Origin: Gibbula magus
Taxonomy: Eukaryota; Mollusca; Gastropoda; Trochida; Trochidae
Reading direction: 5' to 3'
NCBI GenBank assembly: GCA_936450465.1
Contig: OW388296.1
Span: 16,639,026-16,703,025 of the forward strand
Length of the DNA stretch: 64,000 bases
The translations under genes and the position numbers were made by a program. The notes under the pieces are model-generated. The model made no database searches. It saw nothing but the letters and a program-made list of their open reading frames with translations, and was not told where the DNA came from. This document shows, piece by piece, positions 35,325 through 46,205 of this stretch (position 1 is its first letter; each line of letters begins with the position of its first letter).

Positions 35325-36060
35325 ATGGAAAAAAGTTAAGCACCCCGTAATATTTCAGTACTAAAATGTGATGCTGTTGGAACTTCATAATAATTTGAAT
35401 GAATGAATCACTCTTGACATGAGAAAAGTATATTTTGTGACGTATTTCTTTAAAAAAAATGACTCAAGTTGGTATTTGTAATAGAAATTATGACTTAATC
35501 TATAATGGTGCTGATTTGTTCAAAAGGATAATTATCCTTGTACTCAAACTACGCAACTAGATGAAACATAATTTTTGTTACCAAGTGGACTTTCACATAT
35601 CAAAACTGTTTTTGTTGCAAAATAAGGAAGTAACTTGGCGAAATATCATCTTATTTTCAACAATTACTGAAAACTTTTGGTCAAGAGGCTATAAACATAC
35701 AATTGTTTAATGCATTGTTTATTCTTTCTAGTTCAAACCGTTAATTAATTTATCATATTGTTTTAGAGGGGCCATTGCTGTGACCACTGACCATATTTTT
35801 CCAGTAGGCCACTTTTAATTAAATTGTCCCCCCCCCTCCCCCCCAAAAAAGAAGAAGATTTGGTGATTTTGAAGGTTCATAGCACTGTTTCTTTTGTTCA
35901 TAGCGCTGGTACTAGTGACTATATAGTTTGACCAGTTGGTTTGAACTAATGGGATTACTCATATCACAACAACCAATATTCACTTTCATTTCTCAGTTAA
36001 CGTAACATGTTTTTGGGGACCAAAATCCCAATAAAATGCAAATATCCAAAAGAAGTTAAC
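35325..36060 (+). repeat. Diverged dispersed repeat, copy 1
   Basis: Aligns by eye with 40880-41690. Shared words include AAGCACCCC/AAGCAACACCC at the start, AAATGTG, TTGAATGA..AATCAC..GACAT, TTGTTACCAAG, and CAA.ATT.ACTTTCATTT towards the end. Noncoding and old. Class unknown. A C-rich run (35828-35845) interrupts it. Confidence 0.45.
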
Positions 36061-36415
36061 CAACTTACCTACCTGTTCCTCACAGCTATAAATAACATGT
36101 TTGTTGTCAGCCAATGAAATGTCATGATTTGAAATTTGATGTTGGCTCATCCAGGAACTGTAAACGTAATTTAATTGGCTGGTTATTTACGGCGCGAAAT
36201 ACGGTTACATAATCAGGGCGTTGTTGGAGCCATGCTGATTAATGTTACTCGATGGAGCAGAATGATTAACAAGTAATGTCAGGCAATCATAAAGACGTAT
36301 TTTTCGGATAAATATAGACTGAGACAAGACTAACGATAGATTGTGACAGTTGTTTCGTTGCCGAGGAAACGCGTTTTTGGGTTGAAGGATGACGAGGAGT
36401 CAAGTGTCAGTTGTT

Positions 36416-36449
36416 GGTCAAAGGTCGTCAAAGGTCGTCAAAGGTCAGA
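36416..36449 (+). promoter_or_regulatory. Three tandem CAAAGGTCR words
   Basis: A 10-base unit (AAAGGTCGTC) is repeated so that CAAAGGTC occurs three times at 10-base spacing, ending CAAAGGTCAG. CAAAGGTCA is the HNF4/RXR-type nuclear-receptor site. A GACTTCAGTA 10-base repeat (three copies) lies near 36731-36760. No gene is attached to them. Confidence 0.35.
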
Positions 36450-36935
36450 TGAGCATGGTGACTACCACTAACTTCCCAGATGTGATGACGGACGTATTTA
36501 ATGTCTCACTTTACAACTAGTTGGAGCTAGATTGCCACACCGAAATGGAATTAGTGTGCGTTTTTGTAACATACTGGCTATAAAAGATAGGTCCCCTCTC
36601 CATGCGTAATGCTTCGGTATATAAAACTTTTTGGTTGCTAAATTTACAGCAAGAATTTGAAACATTTGCACGTTTGTCCGTTTAGCTAGGTCTTAAAGCA
36701 GCTGCTCTGTGTCTTTTGATTCCTTAGTTGGACTTCAGTAGACTTCAGTAGACTTCAGTAGACGTCACTCCCTGTGTGACCCTTCCTGTCAGTAGAGGGA
36801 CACAATACATGTACAGTGACATTTACAATATAGATACACCTTATCAGGAGATGACAAGTGACTTTTAGCACAAAGTAAGTGTGAACAAGGAACGATTATT
36901 GCTTCATATTTGGCGAATGTACGTGGTGGATCTGT

Positions 36936-38150
36936 AAGATAAGATAAGATAAGATAGGATAAGACTTTATTATCCCGGAGGAAATTCATTTTACACCGAA
37001 ACGGTCTCATATATATATATACATAGACACAAAATGTACAACTATATATTACATTACATGAACAATATGGCATATACTCATAAATAATGTAACATTTGTA
37101 ACATACACTAACGTAAGTACAGTAAAGATTTTCCTTATAGGGTGAACAGTTTCTACGACATGATTATTCACATTTATTGATGTTACGAATACTTGCTGGT
37201 ATGAAGGATTGTCTAGCTCTATTTGTTTTTAAAGAGGGTAACCGAAAGCGGCGCCCAGAAGGAAGTAGTTCGAAATGATGGGACAATATATGAGAACTAT
37301 TGATTCTTATTTTGGTAGCTTTCTTTACAATCTGTCGCTCATAGATAAATGGAATGTTTTCGAATGGTACTCCACTGATTTTGCTCGCGTTATTAACAAT
37401 GTTGAAAAGTTTGCGAACAGATAAACCTCCATACCTACTTAAAAAATGATAAGTCAACGCACTTTGTATGAAAGTTTGTTAAAAAACTGTCATTATGGAT
37501 TTATCAATTGAAAATTTCTTTAAGCGGCGAAGAAAATAGAGACGCTGTTGACCTTTTTTGTAAATGTAATCCACATGTTTTGAAAAGGAGAGATTTGAAT
37601 CTAAAATGACGCCAATATATTTGTAATGATCAACTCTTACAATTTCTTCATTATCTATTCTAACAGGCTGAAGAGCTTCCTTATTTCTACGAAAATCAAC
37701 AATCATTTCCTTAGTTTTCTTTACATTCAAATGAAGAAAATTATCTCTACACCAGGACAAAAACATTTCAATGCCTTGAAGATAATTAAGTTCTGAATCA
37801 GCAATTAGACCAGTAAGAGCATCATCATCTGATAATTTCACCGTAAATACATCATGTAATGACAACTGACAATCATTGGTGTACATATTGAAAAGCAACG
37901 GGGACAGTACACAGCCTTGTGGCGCTCCGGTAGATGTTTCCAGAATAGAAGAACGACAACCATTGACACTGAAATACTGAGTACGATTTACCATACATTC
38001 TTTAACCCATCTGATAATATTTGAGCTTACGCCAAGATTTAATAGTTTGCTCATCAAACGGTGAGGTTGAATAGTACTGAAGGCTGAAGAAAAGCCAATA
38101 AAGAGAATCCTGACATAGTTGTTACACGTTTGTCCACCGATGTTAATGAT
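36936..38150 (-). mobile_element. Rex1-like LINE reverse transcriptase relic with (ATCTT)n tail
   Basis: Minus-strand pieces in order: LFIGFSSAFSTIQPHRLM (the motif A Asp appears replaced by Gly), GAPQGCVLSPLLFNMYTNDC, then LSDDDALTGLI at the catalytic box (normally FADD; both Asp kept). Next come LHLNVKKTKEMIVDFRR, VRVDHYKYIGVILDSNLS, and GQQRLYFLRRLKKF. After a break near 37460 the C-terminal part follows (SSHILSHHFELLPSGRRFR, then ARQSFIPASIRNIN). The 3' end reads AATTTCCTCCGGGATAATAA followed by TCTTATCTTATC repeats (36936-36963). Motif wording resembles Rex1-type elements of fish; clade uncertain. Dead copy, 5' truncated. Confidence 0.8.
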
Positions 38151-38557
38151 ATTTGCTTCGATTTACGCCCTGTCCACTATTACTATTGACTCCAGACTTG
38201 CTCAACGATAACCCGGACTGTAGTAAATTCTCATCGTACACACGAGCATGTAGGACTTGGCTAAATAAGACCGAACTACATTAAAGGAACGTTTCAGAGA
38301 GTCGGGATTATGTGCTTAGTTATGCGTCTGTCCTATTTCTTCGTTGTGGGTTGCTCAAGGTTATCTTGAGGCATGTAACCATAACGCTGACCTATTGCAG
38401 GATCACGTGATATTGATGTGGCATCAAGAGTTTGTTTGCATTGTCTCTTAATCAATAAACAGGCATGTCCTATCAGGAAACAGGAGATGTGTTCCTTTTC
38501 AGCCTTAAACTGAGCTCGGAGTCTTGTTGTAGACTTGCCTAGGCGTTTAAAACAATA

Positions 38558-39148
38558 GAGCCATGGGCTCTGTAGTTCATCAGGGTTTGTATTATTTGAT
38601 GCTGAAGACTGAAATTTTTTCTCCAGATAAAGCACAATCACTTGACATGTAATGTCCATGGTCACCAACATTTTCCAGTGTTAGTGCATAACTAGGAGTC
38701 TGCATACAGTTTTTCAGCTCTCTAGACCTTCTGGAACTGGAGAGGAAGATCAAAATAGGTTTTTAAGGTTGTGACTCCTGTGACCCCATTTGGGGTCATC
38801 GGGTCACGAAATCTACAATTTAGAATCCCCATTACCCAGGTAGTCTGCACACAACTTTTCAGCTTCCTAGACCTTTTGGAACTGAAGAAGAAGATGAACA
38901 TATGTTTTTAAGGTGTTGACCCCTGTGACCCATTTAGGGTCAGGGGTCACGAAATCTACAATTTAGAATCCCCATTAGCCAAGGAGTCTGCACATAAAAG
39001 TTCAGCTCTCTAGAGTCATTGGTCCTGGAGAGGAAAGCGAAAAGTTTACAGACAGATGGACGGATGGACGGACGGACGGACGCCGGACGCCATGCCATGC
39101 CATGCCATAAGCCCATCGGGCCTTTCAGCCTGTGCAGCTTGTGCAGCT
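38558..39148 (+). mobile_element. GAGCCANTGGCTC-family dispersed repeat, second full copy
   Basis: Begins GAGCCATGGGCTC after TA (38556-38557). Carries about three of the family's internal units (GTGACCCCATTTGGGGTCA, TCTACAATTTAGAATCCCC, CTGGAGAGGAAG) and the (GGAC)n run near 39060-39085. It then ends in ATGCC repeats and GGGCCTTTCAGCCTGTGCAG, with TA at about 39149. Same order as 7201-7968. Confidence 0.7.
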
Positions 39149-39426
39149 TACCTTCTGATCAATAGATTCAGCGAATGAAAGGGGCTGCCAATGTTTAGAA
39201 ATGAAAACAGAAACAAGTTTTTAAAAAAGTTAAATGGCACTTACAAACCAAATGAAAAGTAATTTACAATGAATTTGATGTTCAGAAATGAATCTGTTTT
39301 AAGTTGGATATGACCCTCAAAGCATCAATTAATTTCGGCGATCGCTACAGGTTCGTTCTCCGTACTCCCATTGCTAGTCTAACACTTAGACGCTGAAAAA
39401 AAAATTTGATAAAAATATTGAAAAAA

Positions 39427-39531
39427 ATATTGAAAAGGAGCCTCTTTTTAAAGAGGTTCGTAAACATAAGTTCAATCTTGCACTGTGCGGTCTCCCACAG
39501 TGTCCATTTCTTATAGTCTCCTTTTCAATAT
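39427..39531. repeat. Small inverted-repeat element
   Basis: ATATTGAAAAGGAGCCT (from 39427) pairs with AGTCTCCTTTTCAATAT (39514-39530). The same left word, followed by a GGCTCCTTTGATATTT partner, occurs near 23930-23993 and 28550-28615. This indicates a tiny MITE family of about 70-105 bp. Confidence 0.5.
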
Positions 39532-40350
39532 GACTATATTTCTGAATAAATACTTTTGTCAGAGTCTGAGTGTAATGCTGAACCCTCCTAACCCCGGTTC
39601 TGATACGGTCAAATAATCCTTTATATGGAAGTCCGTTAAAATCGTGGTTCTAGTGTCACCTGTAGCATTTCTACTAACATATATATCTTATCATCCGATT
39701 TCATACTTTCTTTTCACCGCAATATATCTATATGTTTCATAATCATGCAGTCCATAATTTGGAACTCCGTAATTTAAGTGTTAATTTGTTATGTCCACTT
39801 TTAAAGGCCCAACCGCATCTTGGCGTCATCGAACAGAGGAGGTTCGTTTTTTTTAATTTTCAATGGCGAGTGATACACAGCTTTTTAAATTCAACTCCTT
39901 GTTACACACTATATCAGTATACTTAAATGTTGTATATATAATTACTATCAGTCGTTTCTATCCGTTACTTATTCAGAAAAACTTAATTTTATACATATAT
40001 TATATTTAAGACATTACGGAAATTGACTAGAAAGTCCTGCTTTTGAGGAAACATTATGGAAAAACCGTCATCTTTATATTCGAAGGTAGTGTTTCATTCA
40101 ATAGATCGCGTGTAAAGCATCTCCTTGCCGTTTCAGTATTCGTCAGAACATTCTTTCATATTTCATATTTGCACTTTTTAAACGGAACTTTGTCATGTAT
40201 TTCCTGTTATTCTGCCCTGTAAATTGTTGACCTTCGTTATGCGGTCCTTTATATGCAATACCGAATATGAAAATAGTCACGTGTATCACCATTCTTCCTT
40301 GTCTATTAAATTACACTTGTGACATCATCCTATTGTTCTTTCACTCAATT
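39532..40350. other. Intergenic, nothing recognised
   Basis: No supported features. Confidence 0.35.
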
Positions 40351-40360
40351 ATTTTTCAGT

Positions 40361-40545
40361 AATGGAGAGTTACACATCACATCATATTTTTGAAGTAGAT
40401 ATTTAATTTTTAAAGCAATTTTGAAGAGAGCAATATTTTGAGTGTAATTTAAGAAGGGTAATATCCTCGTAACTCTCCATTCCTTAAAAATAATGGACCT
40501 CGGCCCCTCCGGGAAAGAATGGAGAGTTACTCGGACATTACCCTT
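40361..40545. repeat. Hairpin with a third arm-word copy (palindrome E)
   Basis: Arms 40454-40485 and 40514-40545 are reverse complements (core GTAACTCTCCATTC). The 28-base loop contains GGACCTCGGCCCCTCCGGG. A third copy of the arm word (AATGGAGAGTTAC) lies at 40361-40373, preceded by TGACATCA (a CRE with one change) near 40320. This is the plan of A and D in mirror orientation. Confidence 0.7.
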
Positions 40546-40879
40546 CACTTAGCTACACTTACGCTTCTAGTACGATTTAACAATAGAAGTAGATGGTTTA
40601 TGTCCTGTCAATTTGTCCTTTAAAGATTGACTCTCTTTGTTATTTCTTTTAAAATAACCTCCCGGGACCGCTCTTTAAAATGTTCAAACCTTAACCTCAC
40701 CGATTGAAAGCGGCTTTCGGGTAGTTTGTTAAATACAATACATGTAGTATTGCGTTACCAGAGGAAAAGGTGTTGTTATCCTTGTAGGGTTTCTTTTCCT
40801 AGTAGGAATGAAATATTGTGTTGTGTGATTGTGAAATAAACTCTTTCCTCCCTTATAAGAATATGGAAGCAAACATACA

Positions 40880-41690
40880 CTGTGAAATTAATTAAGCAAC
40901 ACCCTAGTTTGTGAACTGAAATGTGGTACTCTTGGATGGTTAGGATAAATTGAATGATTTAATCACCCCAGACATAACAATTGGTTATTTAGCGACTCTT
41001 TCACTAAAATAAAAATCCACCTTATGCCAAATTTATGAAAATGTGAGAACAAATGTGAAGGTACTAAATTATTACCAAATATAACTATTGTCCTAGAAGA
41101 GAACTACACTTCAAACTTTTCATTGTTGTTACCAAGATGACATGCATACACCAACACATCATGCATGGTAAGCTAGTCAGACATTAAACTTCCAGTCCCT
41201 TTTTTTAACGATAATTGAGACAAGCCTACAACCAAATTATCTGTGAATAAACTTGATATTTGAAATTCAATTTGTTTATTAAACACTTCTTCTCGCTTTA
41301 GATAAGCCAATACCGTAACTAGTGACCGTAGTTGTTCATTAAGACAAGTTTATTGAAATTGACAGTTTCATGATTTTGTGAGTTTGAAGGTGCTTCTGCT
41401 TTAACGAGTGAATGTGTGTATAAGTCAGTTCGTAAAGTGTAATCATTTCACTTGAAAGACACTCATCACACTACAGCAACAAATATTGACTTTCATTTCA
41501 TTTCATAATGGAACTCGGATTTTGACACCAAATGCCAACTTATTCTAACAACCGTTATCCAAAAGACAATTAACCGTTATTTTAGTGACCTTTTGTGTCA
41601 ACACTGCTAAATTATTGTTCTACCTATAATCACTAACAGTTTTCCTGAAATATTGTGTTTTTTTCAAAGCAGAACGATTTTGCTGTTAAA
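40880..41690 (+). repeat. Diverged dispersed repeat, copy 2
   Basis: Partner of 35325-36060. Starts AATTAATTAAGCAACACCCT and includes AAATGTGGTACTCTTGGAT and the shared TTTCATTT segment near 41490. Noncoding. Too degraded to classify. Confidence 0.45.
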
Positions 41691-41931
41691 AAAATTGGGT
41701 ATTGCTTGATTGATTTCCAAGTGTATATGATGAAACACATAGTCCGATGAAAATATGATGCACGATGCTTTGAAATTAGTAAATATTTGTTATTAAATTC
41801 TTTCGTGTATATATTTCCTAAAACATACTATAATAACATTTTTTCTGAGTTTTCGATATATTTGACTTATTATGATACATTGTACTTCTACACATGTATG
41901 TTCGTCATATGAGAACACGTTCCTACCAACC

Positions 41932-42043
41932 CAATCTCATTAACACCATAACTTTGATTCGTTCCTAACTTGGGTGAGTGGCAACCTAAATTGTTAACGT
42001 TTAACCTTGGGAACAAATCAAAGATATGTTTTAAATGAGATTG
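41932..42043. mobile_element. 112-bp MITE with perfect 9-bp target duplication (family CAATCTCATT)
   Basis: Terminal repeats run about 34 bases (CAATCTCATT, CTTTGATTCGTTCC; partner GGAACAAATCAAAG, AATGAGATTG). The element is bordered by CTACCAACC at 41923-41931 and 42044-42052. The same terminal word and a 9-base duplication are found at 59311-59629, so the two form one family. Nine-base duplications fit Mutator-like transposases. Two TGACGTCA boxes follow at 42212-42219 and 42233-42240. Confidence 0.8.
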
Positions 42044-42244
42044 CTACCAACCTATTGCAAATCAAATTCAGGGTGTTCTGACACACATAAATGTGTGATA
42101 ACAGATTGTTATTAACCATATGGTTGACAAATAAATCAGTTAATATTTTCGTCCTCATGTGCACATGTCATGTTTGCGAAGCGACCATTATTTCCCGTAT
42201 TTAGTCGTCTGTGACGTCATAACAAATGTTCGTGACGTCATTAC

Positions 42245-43320
42245 TGCTTACTATCTCAAGAGAGGTGGGCCTTTCTTTCTATTTTTCTAATGGTATAGAA
42301 TGGGTAAAAAACCATAATACATTCAAAATTGTACCATATGACTTTTATGTAACTCTTTATTTAACCCTCGTTCGACCAATACACAAATACACACTTGTTT
42401 TGTGAAAGTAAGGACACACTTCCTCCGGACTCTTATGCTATCGTTATCGAGCTAATCAAACAGACTGCCGAGTCGAGTATCTGCAGCCATCTGGTGTGTG
42501 TCAATCGCTCAACATCCGTGTTGCCCGTAATACGGCTTTATTGTCGTATTTTCACGGGAAGTCAGTTGTAGAGAAGATTATCACTCTTTTACACAAAGCT
42601 GACCATTAGGACATATGCTTCTAGCCTGGATTTGACCTTGACTTTCATCTGGTATTTTGTTGATTTTGTTCTTTAATATATGAGATATGTGTTATGATAT
42701 CTTCATTTCACGTAACGCGCCCATTGATTATGACTAACATAATGCATTTTATCTTCAAATTTTATCATTAATTGACTTTTTCATGTTGAAAATATTTGTT
42801 GTTGTTAGAATTAAACCATATTTTTAAACACCGTCAAAACAGAGCAACATTACATTCATATGTACAACAGCATTACCTTATCTTGCTGCAAAATATGAAA
42901 CATACACATTGTGTGTTGTTAAGAAATACATTTCATAATGTGTTTATACACTGACTAAACGGTTCAATGTGCGTGTTTAACACCGGAGTTTGACAACGCC
43001 ACTCATACAACAGTTTAACTTTCAAACAGTCGTGTACATATTTTGCAATTTAAGGGATGTTTGAATCCTAAAACTGCAAACACATAATCATTTACAGTGG
43101 TTAAGTTTTTAGATTTGTAATCAACGAGGAGCTGAGCTCCCTGCACAAAGGTAACACATGTAAGCGCATCACATCACACGCACGACATGGTTTCAGAAAA
43201 GTTGTCAAAATATTTAATATTTGTACAATATTGGTAATTTAAATGCTTATAGAAAGCAATGAGTTCATATATCATCCACTTATCATTCATAAAAATATGA
43301 CATTTACAATATCTGTTGCA
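42245..43320. other. 5' flank or intron of DUF229 gene 1
   Basis: AT-rich. No upstream coding exon seen. The splice acceptor just before the ATG implies at least one upstream noncoding exon here or further left. I could not place a promoter. Confidence 0.4.
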
Positions 43321-43321
43321 G
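43308..43321 (+). other. Splice acceptor before DUF229 gene 1
   Basis: AATATCTGTTGCAG lies immediately upstream of AATAAAGATG. Its counterpart at the second paralogue is in the same place, so the intron in the 5' untranslated region looks ancestral. Confidence 0.6.
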
Positions 43322-43328
43322 AATAAAG

Positions 43329-45257
43329 ATGCGGTTCCTGAAGAAGTTAGCTCGCATGTACTTGGTGATCATCGTGATAAGTGTTGCAGCGATGATCTTC
43401 TTCATCATGCAGATGACGGTTACCAGAGAGATTGAGATGGCAAATAACTTCCTAGTTGCCACTTCCACCTGCAGAATCCCAGATTTTGACCCATTTGATA
43501 AATCTATAGCTAAACTCGTGAGACGTACAAAGAGCTTAACATGTGACGGAAAGCCTGCCATAACAACTGATGACGGAGACATGATTCGAATAAATTGGTT
43601 CGCTGGGCGGAGCTACAAGGGAGGACTGAAATTCTGTAAATACCAGCCAATAACGAGAGGTACTAAACAATCAGATAACCATTTTGAGTACGGTGATCAT
43701 AGTCCACCTTTCAGCAAGGATATCAAAGTGCAATCTGAGTTTGTGAGAGTCCAATGTTTTACTTCATCAGAGAAAGTAATTTATACAAATTTCCATACAT
43801 TTGTTTTGCCAAACAAAATGGACCTGGAAGCAACTAATGGAAAGCTTAAGATTCATAAGAAAGACCATCAACCTGTTGAACTTTTGAATATAATGATGGT
43901 TGGTGTAGATTCTGTTTCTCGCCTTAACTTCATGAGACAGATGCCGGAAACCAGGGAGTTCTTGCTGAAGGACCTTCAGGCAATTGAGATGTTGGGATAC
44001 ACCAAGGTGGCAGATAACACATTTGTAAACATCATTCCTATGATGGTTGGTAAATTTCTTGAAGAATTGCCCTGGAATGAGACCTTGGCGGACAAACCGT
44101 TTGACAAATATAATTTTCTTTGGAAGAACTTTTCTCAGAATGGTTACAAGACCATGTATACAGAGGATGCTCCTGAAATAGCTATCTTCAACTACCACAA
44201 GAAGGGTTTCGAGCATCCACCAGGGCATCATTATAACCGAGCATTTAGCGTGGCAATGGAGAGGGAGTCTGGAATCTGGAGTCATAATCACAACTGTGTT
44301 GGGGATAGATTGGAAACTGAAATTGTTCTCAATTATGCCTACCAGTTCTCTAAAGCCTACTCTCAACAGCCCCACTTTGGATTTACATTCATAACGAGGC
44401 TGACCCATGATAGTATCAATTCAGCGGGTGCAGCTGATTCATCGTATGTAAAATTCCTTGAAAAGATGCGCGTTGAAAATCGATTGGAAAATACCATCCT
44501 AATATTTTTCAGTGATCATGGAATTCGTTTTGGTGACATCAGAAACACCTATATTGGTAAATTGGAAGAGCGTATGCCGTTTATGTTCTTTATTCTTCCT
44601 AAATGGTTCAAGGAAAAATACCCACAAATTGTTCGAAACATGAATATAAACACTGAAAGACTTACAACGCCATTCGATATTCATGAAACCCTCAAAGGAA
44701 TACTTTACTTTACTGGCCAGGCCAACTTGGGAACGTCACACAATAGAGGTATAAGTTTATTTGATGAAATTCCTGAGAATAGAACGTGTGAAAACGCTGG
44801 AATCCTTCCACATTGGTGCATGTGTTTAGATGCAGAGGACTTACCAAAGTCTTCAACAATTGTAAATTCCTCTGTTCATACTGTCATAGAAACTATAAAT
44901 AAGAAACTGTCTGGATATACTCATATATGTGATGTGCTGAAGCTTCAGGGGATTACACGAGCTGTAAAGATGATTGCAAATAAAAACGTTTTGCGTTTTA
45001 AAGACAGCGTTAATGACGTCATCAATAGGACGGTGGTGTTTGGTCAAAAGGTAAAAGCACTCGCTATGGTGCAAATGACTTTTGTTACCTCCCCTGGGTC
45101 AGGGATGTTTGAAGCAACTGTCAATCATGATGAAATTAACAACAAATTCACAATGGCAGGAGATATAAGTAGGACAAATAAATACGGTGACCAGTCATGG
45201 TGTATTGACAAATTTGAACTAAAGAAATATTGTGTTTGCAAACAACCAAAGCATTAA
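43329..45257 (+). CDS. DUF229 family protein, paralogue 1 (642 aa)
   Basis: An uninterrupted 642-codon exon, full length for the DUF229 (Pfam PF02995) family known from nematodes, insects and molluscs. A short basic N-terminus is followed by one membrane segment (about residues 11-29), so a type II membrane or secreted topology is likely. The core is alkaline-phosphatase/sulfatase-like. It has VGVDSVSRLN (Asp194, probable metal ligand), NTFVNIIPMMVG (Thr231 in the place of the sulfatase nucleophile), TEDAPE (279-283), TRLTH (His360) and SDHGIRFG (Asp396-His397). Paired Cys lie at 48/72/103/143 and 487/497/499/534/625/635/637, and there are several N-x-S/T sites, consistent with an extracellular fold. 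An AG acceptor (TCTGTTGCAG) ends at 43321, 7 bases before the ATG. No internal intron. The family's substrate is not established. Second paralogue at 57115. Confidence 0.93.
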   Translation: MRFLKKLARMYLVIIVISVAAMIFFIMQMTVTREIEMANNFLVATSTCRIPDFDPFDKSIAKLVRRTKSLTCDGKPAITTDDGDMIRINWFAGRSYKGGLKFCKYQPITRGTKQSDNHFEYGDHSPPFSKDIKVQSEFVRVQCFTSSEKVIYTNFHTFVLPNKMDLEATNGKLKIHKKDHQPVELLNIMMVGVDSVSRLNFMRQMPETREFLLKDLQAIEMLGYTKVADNTFVNIIPMMVGKFLEELPWNETLADKPFDKYNFLWKNFSQNGYKTMYTEDAPEIAIFNYHKKGFEHPPGHHYNRAFSVAMERESGIWSHNHNCVGDRLETEIVLNYAYQFSKAYSQQPHFGFTFITRLTHDSINSAGAADSSYVKFLEKMRVENRLENTILIFFSDHGIRFGDIRNTYIGKLEERMPFMFFILPKWFKEKYPQIVRNMNINTERLTTPFDIHETLKGILYFTGQANLGTSHNRGISLFDEIPENRTCENAGILPHWCMCLDAEDLPKSSTIVNSSVHTVIETINKKLSGYTHICDVLKLQGITRAVKMIANKNVLRFKDSVNDVINRTVVFGQKVKALAMVQMTFVTSPGSGMFEATVNHDEINNKFTMAGDISRTNKYGDQSWCIDKFELKKYCVCKQPKH

Positions 45258-45316
45258 TAGGCATATGTTCAAAGACTATTCTAAAGTGTGTATGTTATGT
45301 ATATATTCTGTGTGCT

Positions 45317-45532
45317 CTATTTCTTGAATGGACCTTTGAATTTATCAGGGATGTGAGTTGACGTTCTTCGCCTTTTCATCGTTGTAATATTAACGTCCAG
45401 CTTGGCATTTTCTGCTGCTTCTCTTGATTTCTCCAACATAAGGCATTTATTTACAATGCTGTTCACTTGTAAATTTGACAACGCAACATTAACAACCAGG
45501 ACTGAGGTGCAAAGGCGTGGACTATTGACCAT
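45317..45532 (-). CDS. Unrecognised 71-aa open frame
   Basis: Starts with an ATG on the minus strand, just downstream of and convergent with DUF229 gene 1. The second half is basic and helical in character (CLMLEKSREAAENAKLDV, then MKRRRTSTHIPDKFKG). I recognise no family. An AG acceptor-like stretch (TTTGCACCTCAG) lies within it. It may be an exon, a 3' UTR antisense chance frame, or a relic. Confidence 0.15.
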   Translation of the reverse strand: MVNSPRLCTSVLVVNVALSNLQVNSIVNKCLMLEKSREAAENAKLDVNITTMKRRRTSTHIPDKFKGPFKK

Positions 45533-45539
45533 TGATTTT

Positions 45540-46037
45540 TTTCACTGCATGATGATGCTAGAGTAATGTTGCTTTATATATGACGTCATAGTTTATATAT
45601 TTGTGACGTCACAATGTAGCAGTGGTATTTCAACTTGCTCCACATATGTTCATGGTTTCTCTTGATTATTGTTTGCGAATTAGAAAACCTCTACATGTTC
45701 CCATGTTATATAACTTTTTAAAAATTGTGAAGGATTTCGCATCAAACTAGACTGTTTGAAACAAAACCATGACTTGGTTTAACAAAAATGGTATAACACG
45801 AAAACTTGCTTAGTATTCTCCATATATTAGATAAACCAAAGGATAGCTGCGTGCTTGATGTTTATCCAAAGTATTAGGCCGTGTTAGTGTAATATGATGA
45901 AGGGATGTATTCAAACAGTGTTAAAGGGAGGGTCATATCTATTTTTGCAAGAACTATATTGAAGGGGACATTCCAGTCAGCGGCGCCAGACCCTAAATAT
46001 ACACTTACGTATATATACCTACCTATGTAACCTATAA
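45540..46037. other. Intergenic with two CRE-type boxes
   Basis: TGACGTCA occurs at about 45581 and 45603 in an ATATA-rich setting. No gene seen; the 3' UTR of DUF229 gene 1 may reach part of it. Confidence 0.35.
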
Positions 46038-46200
46038 AGAAAGTATGACACTGTCCGCCATCTTGAATCTTGCCATAGGACCGGAAATGGTTTAACTGGT
46101 TTGCTGGCTCAAATACTCTTTGTACCATTCGTAGACTGATCAAGTTTACATACCTGTCCTATGGCAAGATTCAAGATGGCGGGCAGTGTCATACCTTTTT
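46038..46200. mobile_element. MITE with about 42-bp inverted repeats (palindrome F)
   Basis: Arms 46038-46080 and 46157-46200 are close reverse complements (GTATGACACTG, CCGCCATCTTGAATCTTGCC). The interior is about 76 bases. Each arm holds one CGCCATCTTG/CAAGATGGCG, a strong YY1-type site. Target duplication not resolved; an outer T run adjoins the next repeat. Confidence 0.7.
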
Positions 46201-46205
46201 TTTTT

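Noticed and set aside
43767..44408. 213-codon open frame on the minus strand
   Set aside because: It lies wholly inside DUF229 gene 1, whose sense frame has clear family motifs. The antisense translation has no domain.
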